Assembly (NCBI GenBank): GCA_035606945.1
Contig: DATNDR010000079.1
Span: 151,692-215,691 of the forward strand
Source of the DNA: GCA-003244245 sp035606945
GTDB taxonomy: Bacteria; Actinomycetota; Actinomycetes; Mycobacteriales; Pseudonocardiaceae
Direction: 5' to 3'
Length of the DNA stretch: 64,000 bases
Below, in pieces: positions 51,147 through 58,937 of this stretch (its first letter is position 1; each line of letters opens with the position of its first letter). Under the pieces are notes generated by a model. That model did not search any database and had not been told where the DNA came from. It saw only the letters and a program-made list of their open reading frames with translations. The position numbers and the translations under genes were made by a program.

Positions 51147-53294
51147 GTGCCTGCCGACGAGGTGCTCGGTGATCCGGCGCGGCTAGCGGCGGTGGCTGCA
51201 GTACTCCAGGTGGCCAAGGCCAGCCAGGGGGCCTTGGACCGGCTCGCCGAGCTGGCCGCGATCGTGATGGACGCCCCGATCGCCATCGTCAACCTGATCG
51301 ACACCCAGCAGCATCTGGTGGGCCAGTTCGGCCTCGGCGAGCCGCTCGTGACATCCCGGCAGGCGTCGATAGACACCGGTTATTGCCCGTCCACCTTCTT
51401 CGCCGGTCGTCCCCTGCACATCGAGGATGCCGCCGAGGATCCCGCGTTCGCCGACCATCCAGCTCGTTGGGAGCTGGGTTTCGCCGCCTATGCCGGGTGC
51501 CCGCTGCGCGACGCCGACGGGCAGCTGATCGGAACCCTGTGCGTGGTGGACACCCGCCCGCGCCGGTGGCGGCGGGTGGACCGCCAGGCCCTGGAGGCGC
51601 TGGCGACCTCGGTGGTCAACGAACTGGCGTTGCACCAGGACATCGATCGGCGTGGCAGATTGCTGGACGCCTTCGCCGCCGCCCCGGCCGCGATCGCGGT
51701 CACCCGTGGCCCGCGCCACCTGGTGGAGTACTGCAACCCGGCCTACAGCGCGCTGTTCGGGACCGTGCCCGCGGAAATGCCTGCCAGGGAGGCGGTACCG
51801 GCGCTACCGGCCGAGTTCTTCTCCTTGATGGATCAGGTACTGGCGGGCGGCGAGGTGTACCGCACCAGCGAGGCCCCGCTGACCATGATCTGGCCGGGCG
51901 AGCAGTCGCCCCGCGAACGCTTCTTCGATTTCTCCTACTCCGCCATCGGCCGCGGCGCTGATGATGAAGTGGACCACCGCGGACTGCTCGTGGTGGCGGT
52001 GGAGGTCACCGAACAAGTCCAGACCCGCATCGAGCTGGAACGCCACGCCAGGCGCCAGGAGTTGCTGGCTCGGGCCAGCGCCGCGTTGAACCGAAGCCTG
52101 GACCCGACTGCGGAACTGCAGGCACTTGCCCGCGTGGTGGTCCCCGAACTCGCCGACCTGTCCACCGTGCACCTGCTCGCCCACCCGACCGCGCCGGGCG
52201 CCGATCCAGCACTGCCGGTGATAACTGACCGGGTGGCCGTTGCCGGCGCCCCCGGCGTCGTGCTGCCACCGAAGTTGACCGGCCTGCGGTGGGACGGCAA
52301 CAACGACCCGATCACCGCCGCGATCCGCCGAGGTGACCTGGTCCGCCAGCCTTTCGCCACCGGCGAGCCGCCGTCGTGGTCGCAGACCACCGGATCGGTG
52401 CCCACGTTCCGCGGGGGGCTACGCAACCTGATGGTCGCTCCGGTGATCGTGGACGGGCTGATCGTCGCGGTGGTGTCCTTCGCCATGCAGGAGGATCGAC
52501 CGCTGTGGAGCGACGATGATCTCCACGCGTTGCGCCAGATTGCTCGCTATGCGGGGATCGCCTTGGAGCACGGCATGTCGTACCAGGCCACCCGCGAGTC
52601 GGCAATGGTGCTGCAACGCAGCCTGCTCACCGAACCACCCTCCGTGTCCGGATTGCGGATCTGTGCCCGCTACCGCCCGGCTGGCCGTGATGAGGTGGGG
52701 GGTGACTGGTACGACGCCTTCCAGCGTGGTCCCGATCAGCTCGCCCTAGTGATCGGCGATGTAGTCGGTCATGACATCACCGCCGCGGCCGCAATGGGTC
52801 AGCTGAGTGCCATCCTGCGGGGATTGGCGCTGGATCGCAGCGACGGGCCGGCCGCCATTCTGGATCGGCTTGGCGCGATCAACACCCAGCTGGGCATCAC
52901 GCCGTTCGCCACCCTGCTGTTCGCCACGCTCACTCGGGTGGATGACCGCTGGACGATGTGCTGGGCCAGCGCAGGGCACCCACCTCCGTTGCTGCTCACG
53001 TCGTGCGGTGTCCAGCTGACGGAGCGGGTCCGGGGCACCGCCTTGGTTGCCACGAAGACTCCCCCGCGCGACGAGGCGCAGATCAGCGTTGCGGCTGGGT
53101 CGACCTTGCTGTTCTACACTGACGGCCTGATCGAATGGCGAGGTCAGGACTTAACGGACAATCTCAACGCATTCGTGGCCCGCGCCGCTGCGTCCGAGCA
53201 CAACGCTATCGAGCCGCTGTGCGATGACCTCATCGCCGACGCACCGACCGACGACGATATCGCCATGCTCGCGGTCCATGTGGGGGACGGCTAG
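51147..53294 (+). CDS. SpoIIE-type phosphatase with GAF-PAS-GAF sensors
   Basis: A 715-residue cytoplasmic protein. Residues about 20-160 are a GAF domain (IDTGYCPSTFFAGRPLHIED), 170-290 PAS-like (VEYCNPAYSALFG), 310-480 a second GAF, and 510-713 a PP2C/SpoIIE domain (GGDWYDAF, IGDVVGHD, TDGLIEW, DDDIAMLAV). Such enzymes dephosphorylate STAS proteins; a STAS protein and an ATPase are encoded within 3 kb. GTG 51147 lies after TAAACT and is probably leaderless. Confidence 0.93.
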   Translation: MPADEVLGDPARLAAVAAVLQVAKASQGALDRLAELAAIVMDAPIAIVNLIDTQQHLVGQFGLGEPLVTSRQASIDTGYCPSTFFAGRPLHIEDAAEDPAFADHPARWELGFAAYAGCPLRDADGQLIGTLCVVDTRPRRWRRVDRQALEALATSVVNELALHQDIDRRGRLLDAFAAAPAAIAVTRGPRHLVEYCNPAYSALFGTVPAEMPAREAVPALPAEFFSLMDQVLAGGEVYRTSEAPLTMIWPGEQSPRERFFDFSYSAIGRGADDEVDHRGLLVVAVEVTEQVQTRIELERHARRQELLARASAALNRSLDPTAELQALARVVVPELADLSTVHLLAHPTAPGADPALPVITDRVAVAGAPGVVLPPKLTGLRWDGNNDPITAAIRRGDLVRQPFATGEPPSWSQTTGSVPTFRGGLRNLMVAPVIVDGLIVAVVSFAMQEDRPLWSDDDLHALRQIARYAGIALEHGMSYQATRESAMVLQRSLLTEPPSVSGLRICARYRPAGRDEVGGDWYDAFQRGPDQLALVIGDVVGHDITAAAAMGQLSAILRGLALDRSDGPAAILDRLGAINTQLGITPFATLLFATLTRVDDRWTMCWASAGHPPPLLLTSCGVQLTERVRGTALVATKTPPRDEAQISVAAGSTLLFYTDGLIEWRGQDLTDNLNAFVARAAASEHNAIEPLCDDLIADAPTDDDIAMLAVHVGDG

Positions 53295-53314
53295 CGCGGG
53301 GGTGCGACCACCTA

Positions 53315-53527
53315 TTACGTCAGGTCGTCGAACTCGCCGGCTTTGACGCCGCGGATCCACGCGTTCATTTCAGCGCGCGTGAACAGCACCAGTCCCTCGT
53401 CAGGGTGATTGCTGTTCCGCACTGCGATGCGTCCATCTGGACAGACGGCAACCTCTACGCAGGTCCCGTTATTGCCACTGAAGCTGCTGGTGCGCCAGAG
53501 GGTGACGGAAGAGGATGAGACGGTCAC
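53315..53527 (-). CDS. DUF397 protein
   Basis: A 70-residue protein with WRTSSFSGNNGTCVEVAV, VRNSNHP and FTRAEMNAWI. It follows the DUF5753 regulator by 15 bases, as in the pair at 24038. GTG start at 53527. Confidence 0.9.
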   Translation of the reverse strand: MTVSSSSVTLWRTSSFSGNNGTCVEVAVCPDGRIAVRNSNHPDEGLVLFTRAEMNAWIRGVKAGEFDDLT

Positions 53528-53542
53528 GGTGTGTCTCCGACA

Positions 53543-54388
53543 TCATAATTTGAGCATCGATTGGATCAGTGCAATGGACCGCTCGGGACTGAGGGCGGCC
53601 CGTTGCAGGTCGTTCGCAACCATGCTATACGCCCGGACCTGATCCGCATCTTGAAGATACAGGGCGCCGTCATGGAGCTCGACGTAGCCGATCGAGCGTA
53701 CGGTCTCGAATCCGAGCACCACGAACTGACCAGTGAGCGCGGTATGGGGTCCGTCCTCCGGCCGGATCACCTGAATGGTGACGGTAGGGAGCTCCGCCAT
53801 AGCCAGCAGGTGCCGCAGCTGCGCCTGGCGCAACTCCGGGTCGCCCACTGCTAGGCGCAGTGCTCCCTCGGTGAGGACGGCATGGAGCTTGAGCGGGCGC
53901 TCGGGATCGGTGAGCCGGCGGGTGCGGGCGATCCGGAATCCAACGAACCGTTCGCTGTGGTCGGCGCGGACCCGCGGAGTGCTGGCCGTGAGGGCAGCCG
54001 CGTACTGACCGGTCTGCAGCAGGCCGGGGATGATGATCGGCTCGAATACGAATTCGCTCTCGGCCAGGCCTTCCAGGCCCACGAAGGTCTTCAGCCAGTC
54101 CGGCACCACCTGGGCCCACGGTGCCCACCAGGTGGCTTCGTCGGCTCGACTGGTCAACGAGATGAGCCGGTCGATATCGCGTTGATCAACTTGGTAGGTC
54201 GCCAGCAGCCGGGCGATGTCATCCGGATCCTGCTGCTGGCGCCCGGTCTCCAGATGACCGAGCTTGGCCCGGCTGATGCCGCTGTGGTCACTGGCCTCGG
54301 TCAGCGACAGCTTCGCCGCGTTGCGGTACCGGGCCAATTCCACGCCGATCAACCAGCGCAGCGGCGCTGGATCTCCTCGCGACACCAT
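53543..54388 (-). CDS. XRE regulator with DUF5753 domain
   Basis: A 281-residue protein: helix-turn-helix (VELARYRNAAKLSLTEASDH, SRAKLGHLETGRQ) and DUF5753 (FVGLEGLAESEFVFEPIIIP, GLLQTGQYAAAL). ATG 54388. A perfect 16-bp palindrome (54407-54422) directly upstream is a candidate autoregulatory operator; its right part recurs at 56739. The DUF397 partner follows in the same operon. Confidence 0.92.
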   Translation of the reverse strand: MVSRGDPAPLRWLIGVELARYRNAAKLSLTEASDHSGISRAKLGHLETGRQQQDPDDIARLLATYQVDQRDIDRLISLTSRADEATWWAPWAQVVPDWLKTFVGLEGLAESEFVFEPIIIPGLLQTGQYAAALTASTPRVRADHSERFVGFRIARTRRLTDPERPLKLHAVLTEGALRLAVGDPELRQAQLRHLLAMAELPTVTIQVIRPEDGPHTALTGQFVVLGFETVRSIGYVELHDGALYLQDADQVRAYSMVANDLQRAALSPERSIALIQSMLKL

Positions 54389-54406
54389 TCATGCCGCCGG
54401 ATTTGT

Positions 54407-54422
54407 CATGAGACGTCTCATG
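54407..54422. promoter_or_regulatory. Palindromic operator candidate
   Basis: CATGAGACGTCTCATG is perfectly palindromic and lies 18-34 bases upstream of the DUF5753 regulator start, where it would overlap a promoter. AGACGTCTCATG also occurs at 56739-56750. Confidence 0.55.
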
Positions 54423-54583
54423 TATAGTCCCCCGAACTGATACATGCCCCACCGTCCGAAGTGTACGAACGGCCCGACCGATGCAACGAGCGTCCAGCCC
54501 GGGTGGTTGCTGGTGAAGCTACCGGTTTGTCCATTAGTGTCCCGCCCGACTCGCTGCTGAGGTCTGCCAGGGACGTCCAAAGC

Positions 54584-54629
54584 GGCGACGGCCCGCCCGT
54601 ACCTCCCCGAAACGGGCGGAGCCGTCGCC
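54584..54629 (+). promoter_or_regulatory. Long leader hairpin whose loop can pair with a Shine-Dalgarno
   Basis: A 17-bp stem with one bulged A (GGCGACGGC and CCGCCCGT with ACGGGCGG and GCCGTCGCC) encloses ACCTCCCCGAA. CTCCCC in the loop is complementary to GGGGAG in the ribosome-binding site at about 54643-54648, directly before GTG 54656. It could be a cis-acting translational control element; this is inference from sequence. Confidence 0.5.
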
Positions 54630-54655
54630 TTCCGCACCACCGGGGGGAGACAACC

Positions 54656-55042
54656 GTGGAACAGCCGCGACAGGATGGCCGGGTTCGGTCCGATTCGAGC
54701 TTGGCTACCGACGTGCGGCTGCGCGGTCTGCGCGTGCCCGATCCCCAGTTCCCCAGTAAGGGCGCGGCTTTCCGTCAGCCCGCAAGCCCCGTGCCGTGTC
54801 CGGCCGCTGCTGCCCGGACCGATCCTGAGGTCCAGCGGCCGAGTGTCGAACAGCTGCGGTGGGCGCGCTGCCCCGAGGATGGGCAGCTGCACCTGGTGCA
54901 ACCCGGCGACGTGGCGCGGGCTGCCGCCAGCGGATCCGCCGAGGCTTTTTGCGGGCACCTGATCGTGGCGGAGGGCCTGACGATCAACAGTGTGGCGTCC
55001 GGAGCGTTGTGCATGGCGTGTGTCATGGCGGCGACGTCATGA
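54656..55042 (+). CDS. Conserved small protein of unknown function
   Basis: A 128-residue protein from GTG 54656, after GGGGGGAGA. A disordered N-terminal half leads to WARCPEDGQLHLVQPGD, FCGHLIVAEGLTINSV and GALCMACVM; the spaced Cys and His could bind metal. Similar proteins occur near DUF397/XRE genes in Pseudonocardiales, by recollection of genome context. A strong hairpin precedes it. Confidence 0.65.
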   Translation: MEQPRQDGRVRSDSSLATDVRLRGLRVPDPQFPSKGAAFRQPASPVPCPAAAARTDPEVQRPSVEQLRWARCPEDGQLHLVQPGDVARAAASGSAEAFCGHLIVAEGLTINSVASGALCMACVMAATS

Positions 55043-55063
55043 TGACGGCCTGACGGCGTCGGC

Positions 55064-55309
55064 TCAGCTGAGATAGCCCTCGACTTCGCCGACCGGGCGG
55101 ACCTGTGCGCCACCCGGATCCTGCCCGGCCGCCGCGCGGGCTCGACGTTGCCGCAGTAGATCCCAGCACTGGTCGAGCTGCTGTTCCAGGGTGGTCAAGG
55201 CAGCCTGTTCCGCATCGGTGGTCAGTTCGCCCCGACCGAGCCGCTCGCGCAGTGTGTGCTCGGTATCGACCAGCTCACGGATGCGCCCGAGCACGTCACG
55301 TTCGTCCAT
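55064..55309 (-). CDS. DUF2630 family protein
   Basis: An 81-residue coiled-coil protein: IRELVDTEHTLRERLGRGEL, then LEQQLDQCWDLLRQRRARAA and a C-terminal VRPVGEVEGYL. This is a clear match to DUF2630, common in actinobacteria and of unknown role. ATG 55309 is chosen as the family start; the frame extends to 55336. Confidence 0.87.
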   Translation of the reverse strand: MDERDVLGRIRELVDTEHTLRERLGRGELTTDAEQAALTTLEQQLDQCWDLLRQRRARAAAGQDPGGAQVRPVGEVEGYLS

Positions 55310-55372
55310 CCGGCTCGACCTCTCGTCTCCAACCATGGCGGCCGCGACCCTTCGGGCCTACCACTGGCCACG

Positions 55373-55618
55373 CTAGTGGCTCGTGCTGTCGCCAAACTGG
55401 TCGACGTGGTCGTAGGTTATGGTCCGGCCACTGCCCTGAATGCTCTGACCCGGCTCACCGGGATGACCTGGCGCACCGTTCTGGCCGGCCTGATCGCCGC
55501 CGTCTGCGCCGTCTGCGCCGTCTGCGGGGCCGGCGCTGAGCAGTGACAGGACGGTGCGGGCCGGCAACAGCGCGACGTGCTGTGCCTCGAGCTCGGCAAA
55601 ACTCATTGGATCGGACAT
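55373..55618 (-). CDS. Small protein with LLPARTVLS motif and Asp-Gly-Ala repeats
   Basis: An 81-residue protein. The first 30 residues (SFAELEAQHVALLPARTVLS) form a leader-like conserved region; the rest is Gly/Asp/Ala rich (GADGADGGDQAGQNGAPGH) and ends HVDQFGDSTSH. The DGA run arises from three 9-bp tandem repeats (about 55500-55527). ATG 55618 has AGGAGG. Leader plus low-complexity core recalls peptide precursors, but no modification enzyme is recognised. Confidence 0.6.
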   Translation of the reverse strand: MSDPMSFAELEAQHVALLPARTVLSLLSAGPADGADGADGGDQAGQNGAPGHPGEPGQSIQGSGRTITYDHVDQFGDSTSH

Positions 55619-55782
55619 GACGGCCTCCTGGACGGCGGGCAGAGCCGGATTGGTGCGTTCACGGTGCCCAGGGCGAGTGGCCGGTCGCAATCCGTAGCCG
55701 TACGTAACCTCTGGAGTCTGGTACGTACATCTGGCGGTGGCCGGGTATCTCGATGGCGAGACCGACATCGGGGAGGGTGAGA

Positions 55783-56604
55783 ATGCGTCCGATCGACGAG
55801 CAGACCGTGTTGGTCACCGGCACCACCAGCGGCCTAGGGCGGCGCTTGGTTCAGCGGCTTGCCGCGTCCGGTGCCACCGTCATCGCGCACGGCCGCGATA
55901 CCGAGCGCCTGCGCCGCACCCGGGAGGAGATCCGCGAGGCGACCGGCCGGGAGGTGGACACCGTGCAGGCTGATCTCGCCGATTTGACCCAGGTTCACCG
56001 GCTGGCCGACGCGGTGCTGGATCTGTATCCACAGCTGCATGCGCTGGTCAACAACGCCGGAGTCGGGTTCGGTGCGCCGGGCTCCGGCCGGCAGGTCAGC
56101 GCTGATGGCATCGAGCTGCGCTTCGCGGTCAACCACCTGGCAAGTTACCTGCTGGCCCGGCGGCTGACCGAACGGCTGGTCGCGTCCGCCCCGGCCCGCA
56201 TCGTGCAGGTCGCCTCCGCCGGTCAGCTGGCGCTTGATCCCGATGATCCGTTGACCGAACGTGGCTACGACGGTGTCACCGCGTACCGGCGATCCAAGCT
56301 GGCGCAGGTGATGGCCAGCTTCGACCTGGCCGCCGACCTGGTGGGGACCGGCGTGTCCGTCAACGCGGTCCATCCGGCCACGTTCATGGACACCGCGATG
56401 GTCCGCGAGGCCCGGCAAACGCCGAGCAGCAGTGTCGAGGAGGGTGTCGACGCGGTCTGGTGGCTGCTCACCGATCCCGACCTGGACTGGGTCAGCGGCC
56501 ACTACTTCGACGGCACCAAGACCGCCCAACCCGATCCCCAAGCCGACGACCCCGCTGCCCGCGCCTGGCTACGCCACCTCTCCGACTCGCTCATCACCCG
56601 CTAG
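55783..56604 (+). CDS. Short-chain dehydrogenase/reductase
   Basis: A 273-residue Rossmann enzyme: TGTTSGLGRRL cofactor loop, NNAGVGFG, and YRRSK catalytic motif (Tyr and Lys). Substrate unknown. ATG 55783 follows GGGAGGG. It ends just before a 23-bp-arm inverted repeat (56617-56684). Confidence 0.92.
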   Translation: MRPIDEQTVLVTGTTSGLGRRLVQRLAASGATVIAHGRDTERLRRTREEIREATGREVDTVQADLADLTQVHRLADAVLDLYPQLHALVNNAGVGFGAPGSGRQVSADGIELRFAVNHLASYLLARRLTERLVASAPARIVQVASAGQLALDPDDPLTERGYDGVTAYRRSKLAQVMASFDLAADLVGTGVSVNAVHPATFMDTAMVREARQTPSSSVEEGVDAVWWLLTDPDLDWVSGHYFDGTKTAQPDPQADDPAARAWLRHLSDSLITR

Positions 56605-56616
56605 CCAGCCGGCCAG

Positions 56617-56684
56617 ACCGCGGTCTGGATGCAGACTGCTGTTTTGCAGGCCCCGATTACCGCAGTCTGCATCCAGACCGCGGT
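56617..56684. repeat. Perfect 23-bp inverted repeat after the SDR gene
   Basis: Arms 56617-56639 and 56662-56684 are exactly complementary around a 22-base loop containing a T4 run. The left arm begins within another palindrome (CCAGACCGCGGTCTGG, 56614-56629). It may be a terminator or a miniature mobile element. It sits 13 bases after the SDR stop. Confidence 0.75.
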
Positions 56685-56738
56685 AGCACGATCTGGCACA
56701 CTACGGATCCGGGTCGCCGAGTAACGAGCCGTTTAGTT

Positions 56739-56750
56739 AGACGTCTCATG
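56739..56750. promoter_or_regulatory. Second AGACGTCTCATG motif
   Basis: Twelve bases identical to 54411-54422, the right part of the palindrome before the DUF5753 regulator, with a related ACGTCT just after. It lies about 185 bases before the small ORF at 56935. Confidence 0.4.
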
Positions 56751-56934
56751 ACGTCTTCTGATGACAGGGTACAGATGAATCGGCATTCGATTTTATCGGC
56801 GTGGCGATGACCAAAACCTAATGCCGTTACCGGCGTGGTTCTACACTGCGGCAAGCTGAAAGGGCTCCGTCTTGCCCACCCGATCTGGCGAGGTGATCAG
56901 CGGACAGGCGGGCTTGTAAGGAAGGGGACGCTCC

Positions 56935-57051
56935 ATGCGGCGCCGCGCGGGCACCAGCCGAGTAGCGTGCCTTGGGGCGCGCCCACCCCTTATTTCTTCG
57001 ATGTTCGTAATCGTCTTGCTAACCCCGATGACTTGGGTGGTGGCCGCGTGA
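56935..57051 (+). CDS. 38-residue ORF coupled to the next gene
   Basis: An ATG frame with a strong GGAAGGGG upstream encodes a basic N-terminus (MRRRAGTSRV) and a hydrophobic C-terminus (MFVIVLLTPMTWVVAA) that could span a membrane. Its TGA overlaps the GTG at 57048 (GTGA), so it may be a small membrane peptide or a leader that couples translation. Confidence 0.45.
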   Translation: MRRRAGTSRVACLGARPPLISSMFVIVLLTPMTWVVAA

Positions 57052-57695
57052 ACGAGTTGTGGTCGGACGATTTTGAGGTGCTGCACTGGGTCGTCGAGCG
57101 ATTCGAGCGCACAGGGCACAGCATCGAGGTTGGTGAGGCGCTGCGGGTTTTTCCTGAAGAGCAATACGATAGCGTACGAAACTCGTTGGTCCGCTTGAGT
57201 AGTCACACCTACATGGTGACCGTCAACGGCGGTGGACGCGGGGGAGTTGTCAAGACTGGCTCGCCGGCAGTTAATGAGGCCACCGACCGCGCCCTTCGCC
57301 TGGCAGAAACGTTGTCGGATAACCCGGAATTACTCGCTGATCGGATCTTGGCGGTGCTGGCCGAGGGAGTCGTGAGCGAGGCAGATCCCCAGAAGCGGTA
57401 CAAGCTCGAGGCCGGCCTCAGGGGTGTCGGCGGCATGACCCGAGACGTTTTCGTGGACGTCATCGCCGCGGCTGTAGCGCGGTCGACCACGCTCACGAGG
57501 GGGTGGACGCGTCCGTATGACCCGGCATCGCAGGATCAACCGCAGCACCTTGGTCAGCCGGTGACCGGCGCACATGCGGCCGTGTCCGACGACACCGATG
57601 GGACGGACTTGTGGAGTCCGAACGACGTGTCCGGCGAGTCCGTGAGCAAGGGACAGCGCATTGCGGAGAAGAGAGTGAATTGGGGGCATCGGTAA
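57048..57695 (+). CDS. Hypothetical protein, possible winged-helix
   Basis: A 215-residue protein from GTG 57048 (NELWSDDFEVLHWVVERFER). The N-terminal half (VGEALRVFPEEQYDSVRNSL) predicts as a small helical, DNA-binding-like domain; the middle is helical and acidic; the C-terminus is disordered. The codon use is less GC-biased than neighbours, which suggests acquisition. Family not recognised. The bases 57696-58222 that follow hold no supported gene. Confidence 0.6.
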   Translation: MNELWSDDFEVLHWVVERFERTGHSIEVGEALRVFPEEQYDSVRNSLVRLSSHTYMVTVNGGGRGGVVKTGSPAVNEATDRALRLAETLSDNPELLADRILAVLAEGVVSEADPQKRYKLEAGLRGVGGMTRDVFVDVIAAAVARSTTLTRGWTRPYDPASQDQPQHLGQPVTGAHAAVSDDTDGTDLWSPNDVSGESVSKGQRIAEKRVNWGHR

Positions 57696-58222
57696 CCAGC
57701 TGATCATGTCAGCCCGGGTGCGGATGCCCACGCATCTATCCACGCCGTTGCAGTGGGGAATCCGGCCACGGCTGCAAACCCGCCGAGCGATATCAAGGCC
57801 GGAGACAAAAAACGGGACCCGGAGGGCAGCGGGGCACATCGTGCGGATCGCATGGACACCGGGGTCGCCCAGGAGCCGAATGTTGATCCGGAGAGTCCGG
57901 CCATGAATCCAGGTGACCAAGGCGGCTGACGCATTCCCCGTAAGCCTGCGCGGCTAACCACCCAGCGCAGTTTCACCAGATCCGACAGCCATAGGCCTGT
58001 GGTCGGTTTCATGTTGCGGGCGAGAAAAGATGTGGTCCGGGCCTGGATGACCGCTGAGGTGTGCCCTCGGCGTGCCCCGGCCTGCTGCCGCAGAGCCGAC
58101 GGAAACCACGTGGAAAGCGGCATCACTTAGCGTAGCCGCCGCACCACACGCCGTCGCGTCCCGGCAGCCGGTCCGGCACATGCCTGGGGGTTTCCCGATT
58201 GCACGACACAGGGGGGTTCGTT

Positions 58223-58783
58223 ATGCCTTGGATCTGCGCAGGACTAGCTGGTTCGGTGCTGGTCGCGGCCACCACCACACTGGTCACTGCAGCGCCTGCG
58301 AGCGCGCAAGTGCCGCCGCCAGTGCCGGTGGATCCGGCGGCGGGAGCACCCACCAGCGTTGCTTGCGGGATCAGTTACCCGGCCGAGGATTCCGCTGCTT
58401 CGACGAGCTTCCCGGCCAATACTGTGACTTTACGTAGCGGTCCGAGCAATTCCTGCATTCAGACCGGTCAGGGCACGCACGATCAGCTCGCCCAATACCT
58501 GTGCTTCACCCCTGGCGACGGTGGCACGTGGACTTTCCTGCGCAACGTCTCCACTGGTGACCAGGGCTGGGTCCGAGACGCCTTGCTGGCGGGCAACGGC
58601 AGCCAGGTGCCTTGCGACACGACCGCGCCACCCGCGGGGCTTGACTTGATACAGACGCTGACCGGATCTGTCGCCGCACTACCGGTGAACCTGCCGGTGC
58701 TCCAGCCGCAGGCTGCCCCAAAGGCTGATTGGCTCGGCCCTTTGTTTTTGTTCGATGCGCTGTCCGCTGATCTGAGCCGGTGA
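58223..58783 (+). CDS. Secreted SH3-like protein
   Basis: A 186-residue protein with a signal peptide (AGLAGSVLVAATTTLVTAAP, cleavage near ASA-QV), a Pro-rich linker, and an SH3b-like domain (NTVTLRSGPSNSC, GWVRDALLAG) with four Cys. Such domains bind cell-wall components. ATG 58223 follows GGGGGG. A 12-bp-arm hairpin (58809-58850) lies after the stop. Confidence 0.75.
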   Translation: MPWICAGLAGSVLVAATTTLVTAAPASAQVPPPVPVDPAAGAPTSVACGISYPAEDSAASTSFPANTVTLRSGPSNSCIQTGQGTHDQLAQYLCFTPGDGGTWTFLRNVSTGDQGWVRDALLAGNGSQVPCDTTAPPAGLDLIQTLTGSVAALPVNLPVLQPQAAPKADWLGPLFLFDALSADLSR

Positions 58784-58808
58784 AAACAGTCAGCGCTAGC
58801 AAGGTGGT

Positions 58809-58850
58809 CGTACCAGCGCCCTCGGGGGTTGGCGCTTTGGCGCTGGTACG
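58809..58850. terminator. Inverted repeat after SH3-like gene
   Basis: CGTACCAGCGCC and GGCGCTGGTACG pair perfectly around an 18-base loop, 26 bases after the stop codon. A terminator role is likely although no T-tract follows. Confidence 0.5.
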
Positions 58851-58937
58851 GCCGTCGTGTTAACGACGACGGTTGCTCGCGGTCGCGGTTGTGATCAGTT
58901 TGTCCCGATGGTCGGATCCCGCTGTGGCCCAGGCCAC

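Noticed and set aside
57704..58126. 140-codon minus-strand frame
   Set aside because: No domain, poor ribosome site and composition without the usual codon-position bias; left as an unassigned gap.
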